DNA of 64,000 bases from assembly GCA_041665465.1 (NCBI GenBank), contig JBAYIU010000001.1, positions 558,001 to 622,000 of the forward strand. The letters run 5' to 3'. Below are positions 33,718 through 42,362 of the stretch, piece by piece. Position 1 is the first letter of the stretch; the number at the start of each line of letters is the position of its first letter. The stretch comes from JACRPH01 sp041665465 (GTDB lineage: Archaea; Nanobdellota; Nanobdellia; Woesearchaeales; GW2011-AR9). The position numbers were made by a program, and so were the translations under genes. A model generated the notes under the pieces. The model saw only the letters and a list, made by a program, of their open reading frames with translations. It made no database searches and was not told where the DNA came from.

Positions 33718-34488
33718 TTATTTGGTCAATCCGGTGAGATTTAACACATACGGAGCCACTTTAGGATGAAGAGCAACTAATCCGTTCTGAGGATGATGTA
33801 CTTCAAACTTTTGACCATCTTTATCTAAGACAAGATAATCTCTTTGTTTCAAAAAGTAGTATCCTGCTGCTACATCCCACACATTCCCTTTATTTTTAGT
33901 ATAATCTAACATCCCATCATATAGTCCAAAAGCACAATGAACCATATTAAGAGCAATGGATCCACCTTTCTTAACAAAGTCTACTCCTTTATCCTGTTGG
34001 AAAAGGTCAAAACTAGGAACAAACTCTCCATCGAGTTGCAATCGAATCTTATTACCTACTCTTCTGCTTTGAAACGGTTGTTCGCTAGATACAGCATAAG
34101 CTCTGAGAGTTCCTTCAGCTCCCACATACATTATTCCTCGCATAAAATCGTACACACATCCAGCAATGATTTCTCTCTTTCTTTCTATAGCAATACTGAC
34201 ACTACTTTGAAAATCTCCGGAAAGGTAAGATTTAGTCCCATCCAACGGATCAATAATAAAAGTAAGTTCAGCATCATAATCTTCTAAACCGTACTCTTCT
34301 CCCAGAAAATTGGCATCCAAGTGAGTCCCTATCTCTGTTTTTATCATTCTTTCTGCTTCTCGATCTAATCTAGTCACCGGATCATCAACTTTCTTGTATT
34401 CTATCTCTGGAACGGTGAAAGCCTCTTTCTTTAATAGTTCTCCCGCCATACTAGCAGCTTTGATTAAGATATTTTCTAAATTGTTCAT
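33718..34488 (-). CDS. Inositol-monophosphatase-family phosphatase
   Basis: A 256-residue Mg-dependent sugar phosphatase. Metal-binding motifs are FLGEEYG (Glu), FIIDPLDGTKSYLSG (Asp, Asp) and NVWDVAAGYYF (late Asp). Archaeal relatives act as IMPase and fructose-1,6-bisphosphatase, so either is possible. ATG 34488 is preceded by GGTGG and overlaps the upstream stop (ATGA). It is downstream of two tandem paralogues of unknown function. Confidence 0.88.
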   Translation of the reverse strand: MNNLENILIKAASMAGELLKKEAFTVPEIEYKKVDDPVTRLDREAERMIKTEIGTHLDANFLGEEYGLEDYDAELTFIIDPLDGTKSYLSGDFQSSVSIAIERKREIIAGCVYDFMRGIMYVGAEGTLRAYAVSSEQPFQSRRVGNKIRLQLDGEFVPSFDLFQQDKGVDFVKKGGSIALNMVHCAFGLYDGMLDYTKNKGNVWDVAAGYYFLKQRDYLVLDKDGQKFEVHHPQNGLVALHPKVAPYVLNLTGLTK

Positions 34489-34970
34489 TTTAATAACCAC
34501 CTAATTTGTCCTTCTATGATCTTCAGATAAGGCACATTCTTGTAGCAAGGGTCAATCTCCCAATGTTCTACATCGGTTCGACAAAAACGGTCGTAAAGTA
34601 GATGATACTCGGGCATGACCTTTCTCCAGGCATCTAAATCAGCAGGAAGAGCACATTTCTGTTTTAGAAATCCATTGCTTCTAACAATAATCTCTTTATC
34701 AGTAACGGCAACCTCTAGCTCATGAGAAACAGAACCAGAGCCATACCCCGAAGAGTAAAAAGGAGGTGATCCAAATCTCACATATACTTGAATCTCCCTT
34801 TTCCTTTTTTTAAGCAGATTTCTTACCTCTTCACTGTTAAACAATCCAGTCAATTCCTGTAAGAGTACTTCTCTTTGCTGTTCATAAAAATTAACTTTAG
34901 GTTGTCTTTCTAACTCTTCTTCCTGACTCAATGTAGTTCTAACTTCTGAGATTAAATCAGCAAGGGTCAT
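34485..34970 (-). CDS. Hypothetical protein, second copy of tandem paralogue pair
   Basis: 161 residues, not recognised. It shares with its upstream neighbour an LISEVRTTL start, GLFNSEEVRNLLKKRKREIQ, a beta-rich core ending in ALPADLDAWRKVMP, and a final RWLLK. The start at ATG 34970 has GGTGG upstream and overlaps the previous stop by four bases (ATGA). It lacks the Cys positions seen in the other copy. Probably cytoplasmic. Confidence 0.65.
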   Translation of the reverse strand: MTLADLISEVRTTLSQEEELERQPKVNFYEQQREVLLQELTGLFNSEEVRNLLKKRKREIQVYVRFGSPPFYSSGYGSGSVSHELEVAVTDKEIIVRSNGFLKQKCALPADLDAWRKVMPEYHLLYDRFCRTDVEHWEIDPCYKNVPYLKIIEGQIRWLLK

Positions 34971-35416
34971 TTTAACCACCCCCTTACCTTTCTTTCCATC
35001 TCCCCAAAGAACTCTTCTCTACTTGGTTCAAAACAGTAATCTCCAAAAGAAGAATCATGGAACTCTCCTCCATAAGGAAATACCTTCATCCACTGATCTA
35101 ATGACGCAGGAAGAGTATATTTATCTGAAACATTTCCATTACACCTTATCTGTAATCCCTCATAAGAAACCAAAACTTCATAGTTAGGTTTACTTCTAGA
35201 CATAAGTGTTCCCATAGAACTGCTACAGTGAGATAAGAAAACAATTTCTTCTTTAGTTCGTTCTAAAAGTTGGATCATCTCCGAACTATTGAATAAATCA
35301 GCCACGTCACTAACAAAAGCTAATTTTTTGGCAGTTCTTTCTCTCTCCGCTAAAACAGCTGGGCTGTCCGTTTGGAGATACTTTCGGATGTCCGAGATTA
35401 AATCTTGTGGTTTCAT
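34967..35416 (-). CDS. Hypothetical protein, first copy of tandem paralogue pair
   Basis: 149 residues, not recognised. DLISDIRKYL at the start, ADLFNSSEMIQLLERTKEEI, YTLPASLDQWMKVFP and RGWLK at the end align with the downstream copy at 34485. It is the first gene of the operon that continues with the paralogue, an IMPase-family enzyme and the CARF-like protein. It is probably leaderless: a TATA-like TTTAAATATA at 35437-35446 is about 25 bases upstream. Confidence 0.65.
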   Translation of the reverse strand: MKPQDLISDIRKYLQTDSPAVLAERERTAKKLAFVSDVADLFNSSEMIQLLERTKEEIVFLSHCSSSMGTLMSRSKPNYEVLVSYEGLQIRCNGNVSDKYTLPASLDQWMKVFPYGGEFHDSSFGDYCFEPSREEFFGEMERKVRGWLK

Positions 35417-35436
35417 GGGTATCTTGGAGAGAAAGA

Positions 35437-35446
35437 TTTAAATATA
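35437..35446. promoter_or_regulatory. Shared TATA-like element between divergent genes
   Basis: TTTAAATATA lies between ATG 35416 (minus) and ATG 35480 (plus). For the minus gene it is exactly at leaderless spacing; for the plus gene it would give a leader of about 10 bases. Confidence 0.45.
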
Positions 35447-35479
35447 TTCATCCAATATAAGTTATATAACAAATATAAC

Positions 35480-36304
35480 ATGGAACGAAAACTGGTCAAA
35501 CAAGGAAGAAATGCTTTAACTGTCACTTTGCCGGCTAAATGGCTCCAATACAAAAGTCTAAAACAGGGAGACAGTGTTTTTTTAGAAGAAAGAGAACAAA
35601 AGATAATTATTAGTTCTCTCAATGCCACCACGAAAAGCGAAACTGCAGTAGATGTTTGTAATGCAGATAGAGGAAAATCCTTCCACCTCATATTAGGAAA
35701 ATACTTACAAGGGTATGATAGAATCGGAGTTCTTCACAACAACCCCTCTTTGATTCAAGAGATTGCTCGTGAGTTGTTAGGAATGGCGATTGAAGAACAT
35801 AGTTCGAATAAAACCGTGATTAAGAATATAATTGTAGTTCCAGAAGATAATTTTAAGGTTTTACTTAGAAGATCGGCGCATATTTTAGTACAACAAACTA
35901 GGACTATGGAACAAGTATCGTTAGGAAAAGCAGAATTAAAACAAGTAAAAGAAGAGGAGAGATTGTTAGATTATAACTTGTTATATTGTTTACGCTATCT
36001 GAACAAATATGAGATTCACCCTCATGCTTACCGCTATTTCTTGATCTGTTCAACCTTAGAATTAACCGGAGACCAAATTTCTAGAATTGCTCAACATATT
36101 GGAAAGAACAAAGAATTAGCTAAGAAAATTGTTAAGGGAGTAGAACAATATGTAGATTTGTTGTTCAAAAATGATTTTTCGGACATTTATACCTCTTTAA
36201 GACAGTTTAGACAAAATATCGGGAAAAATACCTTTGTAGAAGGGTTAGCTTACAATTTAGCAGAAAACCTTTACAATAATATCGGATATTTAATAGATGC
36301 TTAG
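35480..36304 (+). CDS. AbrB/SpoVT plus PhoU-like regulator
   Basis: 274 residues. The N-terminal swapped-hairpin AbrB/MazE DNA-binding domain (about 1-50: KLVKQGRNALTVTLPAKWL, LKQGDSVFLEE) is followed by an all-helical PhoU-like region (about 110-270). This pairing is common in archaeal phosphate-uptake regulators, but no pst gene is nearby. ATG 35480 is used because homology begins there; an upstream extension is open but spurious. Confidence 0.82.
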   Translation: MERKLVKQGRNALTVTLPAKWLQYKSLKQGDSVFLEEREQKIIISSLNATTKSETAVDVCNADRGKSFHLILGKYLQGYDRIGVLHNNPSLIQEIARELLGMAIEEHSSNKTVIKNIIVVPEDNFKVLLRRSAHILVQQTRTMEQVSLGKAELKQVKEEERLLDYNLLYCLRYLNKYEIHPHAYRYFLICSTLELTGDQISRIAQHIGKNKELAKKIVKGVEQYVDLLFKNDFSDIYTSLRQFRQNIGKNTFVEGLAYNLAENLYNNIGYLIDA

Positions 36305-36379
36305 AAAATTGCACTTAAAAGAAACATTTTTAAATCTTTTCCTTATCTCTTACTTCAATAAACCATGGAGGTGGAATAA

Positions 36380-36751
36380 ATGGTAAATGCAGGAAAAGCT
36401 ATTGCCAATAGAGTGATTGCCTATTCTTTTACTATAGGAATTGTGATTGCTCTAATTCTGGGATTGATCTCAAATCTATTGCCAGAAAATATTAAGCCCG
36501 TCTTAACCAGTGTGTTAATTCTGATGGGTATAATTGTGGGGTTCTTTAACATAACTCCCGGTGAAACCAAAGATTATGTGTTATACGTTACCGCAATGGT
36601 GATCGTAATCGCTTTGGGGGGAAATAATCTAGGAACCTTACAGATTATTGGCCCATATTTAGTCAGCGTGTTGAATGCAGTATTAGCTTTCATCCTACCC
36701 AGTGTAATTATCGTAGGAATAAAGGCAGTAATCAACTTAGCTAAAGATTAA
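36380..36751 (+). CDS. Small polytopic membrane protein
   Basis: 123 residues with four predicted helices (about 12-32, 38-57, 64-82, 92-117) and almost no loops. Not assigned to a function. GGAGGTGG precedes the ATG at 36380, a strong ribosome site. A T-rich tract follows the stop, so it is a single-gene unit. Confidence 0.75.
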   Translation: MVNAGKAIANRVIAYSFTIGIVIALILGLISNLLPENIKPVLTSVLILMGIIVGFFNITPGETKDYVLYVTAMVIVIALGGNNLGTLQIIGPYLVSVLNAVLAFILPSVIIVGIKAVINLAKD

Positions 36752-36755
36752 GTAT

Positions 36756-36781
36756 CTTTATTTTTTTATTTTTCTTTTTAA
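36756..36781 (+). terminator. T-rich terminator between convergent genes
   Basis: Runs of T on the plus strand right after the stop at 36751 fit archaeal termination. The convergent gene ends at 36784. Confidence 0.5.
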
Positions 36782-36783
36782 TA

Positions 36784-38232
36784 TTAAATTACAGGTTCAA
36801 TCCTTTTTATTCCTTTCTTGCTAAGAATTATTCGAAATAAGTGATCTTTAAGACTATTAACATTGATGCCGTGCCTTACCACGAAGTTTAGATTATACAC
36901 TCTTTCTCCATTAACTGCAGATACTTTACCTTTATTTAGGACTAGAAGAGATTGATCGGGATTATCCATTCTTTTTAGAAAGTTAAAAATGTTAATCCTG
37001 ATTATATCGTTAATCCCTTCAGCATAGAGGGGGTGCACCGCTTTTTTAAGATGATTAGAGGATATTTTCAACTGTTTATGGTAAACTATCACTCTCTCAT
37101 CAGGTAAATACTTCTCTACTTCGTTTAAACATTTGGTATTTCTCAACCTCAAAACAGAAGAAGGTAAGTGATAAGATTTCATAAAATTAACACTTTCTTT
37201 AGACGTACCAATCTTTTCTTTAGAATGAGTATAAATCTCGGTAGAATGATCGTGAGCAAATTTTTGTGTTTCATGGGTTAAGTACTGTTTTGCTAGCTCC
37301 TTAATCCTATCCTTTAACATATAACTTACCACCAATGCCGTAAAAAAACCCATGGTAAGTGTTCCGTACTTAGACTGATAATAGAAAGCTATCCCGGTGG
37401 CAAAAACCATAGCTAAACCTGCAGCAATACTCAATATTAACTGTTCAAGAAAACGAGTCTTCTTCTTACGAGTATCTAAGAAAAGAATGGAACTAACATA
37501 TTTTTTAAGCATGTTCTTACGAAGCATGGCTTGTTCATTATCACTTTCCGCTTCATAAACAGCATACCCTTTTTTCTTACGATATTCCCTTTCTTGGGTC
37601 AACAATTCGGATATCGCTTGGTAATGATAAGACAGTTTGTTCTTTCCCATCCAGTCTAACAATTTTAGAGTATGAAATTCAACTACTTGACTAGCATACT
37701 CATCTCCAAAAGCATAGATTAGACGAATCTGAGAAGAAAGATAAGGAGTGTTTATTTTTTTAATAAAACTGCGGTATAAAGAAATAATACTACTAACATT
37801 TCGATAATATTCTTGAATTAAAAAGTCTCTTTCAGATTCTGAAGCTTGATCTTTAATGAATTCAGCTTCATCCCTCAAACTACTCTTTAAGATGCACCCA
37901 AATAGTTTAATATAATATTCATAATCTTTAATATTTTTTTCAGTGGGATTATGCATTAATTTAGCAATCCGATTTCCTAGTTGAGAAAAGAAACAATTTT
38001 CACCAAGATGGATCTGAGAAAGAGAATACTGCGGGGTTTTAAAGCGAACATAAGTGTGCAAGTCACGATAGAAATCTTCCTTAGTATAATTGGGAGGTTT
38101 AATCCCCAAGGTGTAAGGAGTAAAAAGGTATAGGCTTAAATGATAAGAAGTTTCTTTCTGAGTTCTTTTAAGAGGATAACCTAACTTAACTTCAAACTGA
38201 TGTTTATCATGAAGACTAACAATTTCTTCCAT
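36784..38232 (-). CDS. Large membrane protein of unknown function
   Basis: 482 residues. A long mostly helical N-terminal domain (1-255) is rich in Tyr and Lys. Two adjacent membrane helices lie near 264-283 and 290-306 (LILSIAAGLAMVFATGIAF, LTMGFFTALVVSYML). A C-terminal soluble domain (about 310-482) has RLRNTKCLNEVEKYLPDERV and a beta-rich end. Both soluble parts probably face the cytoplasm. Not recognised. It is divergent from the gene at 38309. Confidence 0.65.
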   Translation of the reverse strand: MEEIVSLHDKHQFEVKLGYPLKRTQKETSYHLSLYLFTPYTLGIKPPNYTKEDFYRDLHTYVRFKTPQYSLSQIHLGENCFFSQLGNRIAKLMHNPTEKNIKDYEYYIKLFGCILKSSLRDEAEFIKDQASESERDFLIQEYYRNVSSIISLYRSFIKKINTPYLSSQIRLIYAFGDEYASQVVEFHTLKLLDWMGKNKLSYHYQAISELLTQEREYRKKKGYAVYEAESDNEQAMLRKNMLKKYVSSILFLDTRKKKTRFLEQLILSIAAGLAMVFATGIAFYYQSKYGTLTMGFFTALVVSYMLKDRIKELAKQYLTHETQKFAHDHSTEIYTHSKEKIGTSKESVNFMKSYHLPSSVLRLRNTKCLNEVEKYLPDERVIVYHKQLKISSNHLKKAVHPLYAEGINDIIRINIFNFLKRMDNPDQSLLVLNKGKVSAVNGERVYNLNFVVRHGINVNSLKDHLFRIILSKKGIKRIEPVI

Positions 38233-38308
38233 GAAATCTTTTGCTTAAAGACCTATTTAAAGATTGTTGGTGAGAAAGATATATTAACGCCTTAATTATC
38301 ATTAAGTT

Positions 38309-39061
38309 ATGAGAATATCTTACTTTGAAGAGTTTTCCACTCCTAAGAATATTTCTAGATTAAACTTAATTACCTCTCCAACTAAACTTTATCTCGCAGC
38401 TAAAAGTGTAGAAGATTTCAATAGTATCAAGAAGAACATTAAAAGTAAACAAGTAATGGAGATAATTTATTGGCCCATACTAGAAAAGAAGGAAGGGTAT
38501 TGGATCTCACCCTGGTCTAAACGGAAGGCTCTACTAAGGATTTTCTCGGAATTGCAAAAGCAGAGGATTCCGGTAATGTTGGACTTAGAACTTCCTACTC
38601 GACATAATCCTTGGCTTTTCTTAACTCAGAAAGCTAATTTCTTTCGCAATAAGAAACTTATCTCTAGTTTCATCAATAACTATAAAGGACAAGTTTATCT
38701 GGCAGAATATTATCCTGAAGGAAAACTGAAAGAGAAGATCATGTCTTTCTGTGGATTACACTATTCTTCAAAGAAAATTAAAGTGATTAAGATGCTTTAC
38801 CATTCTTTGCACCATTTCAACAAAGAGTTTATTGTGAAAGAGATAAAAAGGGGTAAAGAAGAGTTTGGAAATAATTATCTTCTGGCTTTGGGAACGATTG
38901 CTCGTGGTGTTAATGGAACTGAATCAATATTAAGTTCCCAGCAATTAAAACAAGACTTACGATTGGCTAATAAATTAGGGATTAAAGAAGTAATCCTCTT
39001 CAGATTAGGTGGATTGAATAAAGAGTATGTTAAGATCTTGAATAGTTTTGATGGTAATTAA
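38309..39061 (+). CDS. Hypothetical protein, possible TIM-barrel
   Basis: 250 residues with alternating strands and helices (EIIYWPIL, IPVMLDLELPTRH, GQVYLAEYYPEG, YLLALGTIARGV, GIKEVILFRLGGL), a rhythm that fits a TIM barrel with acidic residues after strands (LDLELP). No family was recognised. It is leaderless by appearance, and the divergent gene is the large membrane protein. Confidence 0.55.
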   Translation: MRISYFEEFSTPKNISRLNLITSPTKLYLAAKSVEDFNSIKKNIKSKQVMEIIYWPILEKKEGYWISPWSKRKALLRIFSELQKQRIPVMLDLELPTRHNPWLFLTQKANFFRNKKLISSFINNYKGQVYLAEYYPEGKLKEKIMSFCGLHYSSKKIKVIKMLYHSLHHFNKEFIVKEIKRGKEEFGNNYLLALGTIARGVNGTESILSSQQLKQDLRLANKLGIKEVILFRLGGLNKEYVKILNSFDGN

Positions 39062-39119
39062 TTAATACTATATTCTCTAACACAAATATCTTTTTAAAGA
39101 GGAAAACCCTTAAAATAGT

Positions 39120-39782
39120 ATGAAATACACTACTCTTGTCGCTGGTATTCTAATGACTGCCTTCTCTGCCTGTTCTAAGCAGGAGCCAGAAGTGCCCTTG
39201 CCTACTGCTCTTCCTAGATGCGAAGCTAAGCTGGAAAATGTCCAACTATATAGTGGAAGGGTAATTGCCGAAGCAAATGGTTTTCAGCTAACACTAGGGA
39301 ATGATGGCCCTTCTCAGACTTATTTGAGAGTAGATGGAGAAGTACCGCCGGATAGGGTCTTTGACGCCAATGATACTACGACAAATCAACATTATAATGA
39401 TGGGAAGATTGATTATCTTTTTATCGGGAGTCGAGAATTTGAATCTTCCCACACTTATCTTTCTAAGGATGAATGGCAAAAAGGAGATTGTGGCTGGTTG
39501 CTGGAAGGAGATGCAGACTTAGGTGATTATTCCTGTGATGATGTAAAAGCCTTTGTCCAAGAAGCTCAGAAAGTATTCGATTGCTATGTTCCAAAGCTAA
39601 GAAAAGAGAAATATCGCTTGTCAGAATTACAAAGACCAATCGATTATAGTTTAACTTTAGATCAAGTTCTTGGAGCAAGAGATAGTTATAGCGCTCCGGA
39701 GGAAGCACCTGTTCCCTCTGGTCTTCAAGGTTACGGTGTTGATTGTATAGAAGTTGGTGGAATGTTATTCGATTGTCGGTAA
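39120..39782 (+). CDS. Lipoprotein of unknown function
   Basis: 220 residues. Signal peptide MKYTTLVAGILMTAFSAC ends in a lipobox-like FSAC (Cys18). The exported part has several cysteines (Cys34 and others near the C-terminus, CGWLL, YSCDD, FDCY, DCIEV, FDCR) suited to disulfides. It has an Asp-rich DANDTTTNQHYNDGKIDYLF stretch resembling a calcium-binding loop, similar in style to the DGKVDHM stretch of the lipoprotein at 57703. Function unknown. Confidence 0.65.
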   Translation: MKYTTLVAGILMTAFSACSKQEPEVPLPTALPRCEAKLENVQLYSGRVIAEANGFQLTLGNDGPSQTYLRVDGEVPPDRVFDANDTTTNQHYNDGKIDYLFIGSREFESSHTYLSKDEWQKGDCGWLLEGDADLGDYSCDDVKAFVQEAQKVFDCYVPKLRKEKYRLSELQRPIDYSLTLDQVLGARDSYSAPEEAPVPSGLQGYGVDCIEVGGMLFDCR

Positions 39783-39785
39783 GGA

Positions 39786-40877
39786 TTAAAACAATTTCTT
39801 GCCAAATTTCCACAATCGAGGTTCCTTCAACAAAGCTTTCAGAACTAAAGGTCCGGGACTGTCACGTGTATGCTGACTTAACAACTTCTTCATTTTCTTT
39901 CCTGCAAGAATCTCAATTAAATTGTCCCAATCTTTATCAGAGAACTTGTTAAAAATCTTTCTTAGTCGTAAGTGAAGGTTCATTCTCTTGCGCAACTCTT
40001 TAACCTCTTTTTCATAGTTCTTGTCATTGATTAAGCAATAAGCTAAAATCTCCGCTTGCTTCAGTCCGGGAATTAAACCACCTAAAGTAGTAGCTTTGAC
40101 AAAAGTAGAAGCATCACCAAGTAAATAACAATTATCTTGCTGTAGTTTCTGCTGAGGACAGTAAAGAGGAATCATTCCAGCTTGCATTTCAATCACCGCG
40201 TAATTGTAGTTGGACATAAATGATTCAAACATCTTGCGAGCGTCTTTAGAAGTAGAAGCTAACCCTATTCTGGCTCTACTCTCAGACTCTGGAACGATCC
40301 AAGCAAACAAGTCCGGGCATACATTCTTTCCAAAGAAAGTTTGATAGTTCTTTGGATTAAACCTTCCCTCCACTAAAGCTTGCACTCCTTGATAATTAAC
40401 TCTTTCTTCTTGATAAAAACCGTAAGCTTTAGCTGTTTTTGACATAGGTCCATCTGCAGCGATAATTATTTCCGGAGTAATAGAAACGTCTTTGTGACGG
40501 ATGTTGTTCTTAATAATAATATGTTGCCCTTCCTTTCTTAAGAAAGAATGCTGTAAGTGAATTTTAACACCTGCTTCTGTAGCTAATTTTGCAAAATATA
40601 GATCAAGCTTATGTCGATCCACTAAATATTCTTTCTGTTTAATAGAGGCTTTCTTACCTCCTGGACTGAACACTTCAATCTCTTCAAAAGTGTTTACTAA
40701 GAACGATTCTTTAGAAAGATTAAACTGATCAAAATCTGAGGTTAACAAACCGGTGCATTGGATAGGTAGACCTATTTCTTTATGTTCCTCATAAATATCT
40801 ACAGAATGTCCTTGTTTAGCTAGGAGATAACTACAATAACAGCCGATAGGACCAGCCCCAATGATAGTAATGTTCAT
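39786..40877 (-). CDS. Geranylgeranyl-reductase-family FAD oxidoreductase
   Basis: A 363-residue flavoprotein: N-terminal GxGxxG site IIGAGPIGCYCSYLLAKQG, then GLPIQCTGLL with the conserved Cys, and the second FAD motif CYLLGDASTFVKATTLGGL. These match archaeal digeranylgeranylglycerophospholipid reductases, which saturate isoprenoid membrane lipids, and related halogenase-like enzymes. It is likely membrane-associated. It sits between lipoprotein and surface-protein genes; there is no operon partner. Confidence 0.85.
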   Translation of the reverse strand: MNITIIGAGPIGCYCSYLLAKQGHSVDIYEEHKEIGLPIQCTGLLTSDFDQFNLSKESFLVNTFEEIEVFSPGGKKASIKQKEYLVDRHKLDLYFAKLATEAGVKIHLQHSFLRKEGQHIIIKNNIRHKDVSITPEIIIAADGPMSKTAKAYGFYQEERVNYQGVQALVEGRFNPKNYQTFFGKNVCPDLFAWIVPESESRARIGLASTSKDARKMFESFMSNYNYAVIEMQAGMIPLYCPQQKLQQDNCYLLGDASTFVKATTLGGLIPGLKQAEILAYCLINDKNYEKEVKELRKRMNLHLRLRKIFNKFSDKDWDNLIEILAGKKMKKLLSQHTRDSPGPLVLKALLKEPRLWKFGKKLF

Positions 40878-40980
40878 ATCTTCTGGTTAGAATAAGACTA
40901 TAAAAAGGTTATTGAACAAAAAACAACTTAGAAAAATAAAGTTAAATAAAAAAAATAAAAATTTGGAGGAAGTGAATTAC

Positions 40981-42237
40981 TTAGTAGTAATTCTTTCCTT
41001 CTTCGTCGTCTTTCTTAAGTCTGCTGAATCCTACGATCAAACCGACAATAACTAAGACTACTACTAAGATGATTAAAGCGATCTCTAATCCGTTTCTTAA
41101 GTTGTAATCATTGCCAGCAGCAACAGGAGTTCCAGCTACGACATTAGCTTTGAAAGCAACGGTTTCTAAAACATCACTACCGGACTTAATTGCAACAGAG
41201 GCAATATGGGCACCAGCAGCGGCGTTAGGAGCAACCTTTGCTTCAACATAGACAACTTTATTCTGGCCAGGAGCCAAAACTACTAAACTTTCACTTAAAC
41301 TTAAAGTAGCCCAATCGCTACCTGCAGTTGCTTCTAATAGATAAGCTTTAGAAGTACTTCCTGCGTTAGTTAAAGCAATAGCGTAAGTAGCAGAAGTTCC
41401 TGCAGTAATGGTTTGAGCTTCCGGTCCAACAGCTAAAACTAGCTTATCAGAGGTTTGGAAAGCTTCATTAGCTAATACATTGATCTTGAAAGTTTTAGTA
41501 ACAGTTTCATACTCATCGTATTTAGCGGTAACCTTTACTTCATATTCTCCTTCCTTAGCATCAGCAGGGATAGGTAAGAACATTTCCGGAACATCTTCAT
41601 AATCAACGTTATTGTTATCAGTACCAACTACGTCAACAAACTCGCTAGCAGAGATTCCTAATTCAGGAACAGCTACAGTAACTTTAACGTCATTTTGGTT
41701 GTTGAAACCATAGTTCTCTAATAATACGGTAGTCAATAAAGATCGGCCAGCTTTCACAGTGGTGCTAGGAGAGAAAGTAACATCAGCAATGTCAAGACCA
41801 TGTCTAACCGGTTCAACTGCTAATTCAATATTCTTCTCTAAAGCAACAGAATTCTGATCCAAAACTCTTAATCGTAATAAATAATGTTCATTATCTAATT
41901 TATTGGGCAAAGCAACTTCCAAATTAACATACTTGGTAGTTCCAGCAGCTAAATCAAATAGGTGGGTAGAATCTCTCATATTCTCATAATCATCATACTC
42001 ATATCCACTGATTTCAGCTTCAACTTCAATATCCGCAGCGCCAGTAGTTCCAGCGATTAATCCAATACGGACACTCAAGGTTTCTCCTTCTTCTACAGCA
42101 AGAGTAGAAGTACTACTTAACAAATCACCGTTTACCTTAATGGTTCCCCAATCTAAGTTAGTACTGTCTAAAGCACTAACCAGAGAAACAGTAAGTAAAC
42201 TGAACACTACAAACAAAACACTTAATAATTTTCTCAT
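40981..42237 (-). CDS. Exported surface protein with C-terminal membrane anchor
   Basis: 418 residues. A signal peptide (about 1-22) is followed by three or more beta-sandwich segments of the CARDB/alpha-galactosidase-NEW3 type (DVTFSPSTTVKAGRSLLTTV; TITAGTSATYAIALTNAGS). A C-terminal helix (about 389-409, LEIALIILVVVLVIVGLIVG) precedes a short charged tail. It is probably an abundant envelope protein: it has a strong GGAGGA ribosome site, a TATA-like TTTAAATATA and a 5' leader, unlike most genes here. Confidence 0.8.
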   Translation of the reverse strand: MRKLLSVLFVVFSLLTVSLVSALDSTNLDWGTIKVNGDLLSSTSTLAVEEGETLSVRIGLIAGTTGAADIEVEAEISGYEYDDYENMRDSTHLFDLAAGTTKYVNLEVALPNKLDNEHYLLRLRVLDQNSVALEKNIELAVEPVRHGLDIADVTFSPSTTVKAGRSLLTTVLLENYGFNNQNDVKVTVAVPELGISASEFVDVVGTDNNNVDYEDVPEMFLPIPADAKEGEYEVKVTAKYDEYETVTKTFKINVLANEAFQTSDKLVLAVGPEAQTITAGTSATYAIALTNAGSTSKAYLLEATAGSDWATLSLSESLVVLAPGQNKVVYVEAKVAPNAAAGAHIASVAIKSGSDVLETVAFKANVVAGTPVAAGNDYNLRNGLEIALIILVVVLVIVGLIVGFSRLKKDDEEGKNYY

Positions 42238-42330
42238 TTTATTTCTTCCTCCAAATTTAAGTTTATTTTTTTAATGAACGGTTATATTTAAACCTTTCTG
42301 TCTTTTAGTATTCAAGAGTAGCTACACACA

Positions 42331-42344
42331 TACACTCGAGTGTA
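42331..42344. repeat. Perfect 14-base palindrome in surface-gene gap
   Basis: TACACTCGAGTGTA is self-complementary and lies 18 bases after the stop of the gene ending at 42363 and upstream of the TATA of the gene starting at 42237. It could be a 3' hairpin of the first or an operator of the second. Confidence 0.5.
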
Positions 42345-42362
42345 GATATCTCAAACTATATT

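Noticed and set aside
39463..39813. Minus-strand open frame of 116 codons across the lipoprotein gene
   Set aside because: It lies opposite a convincing signal-peptide lipoprotein and its composition (runs of His, Leu, Arg) is typical of an antisense frame.
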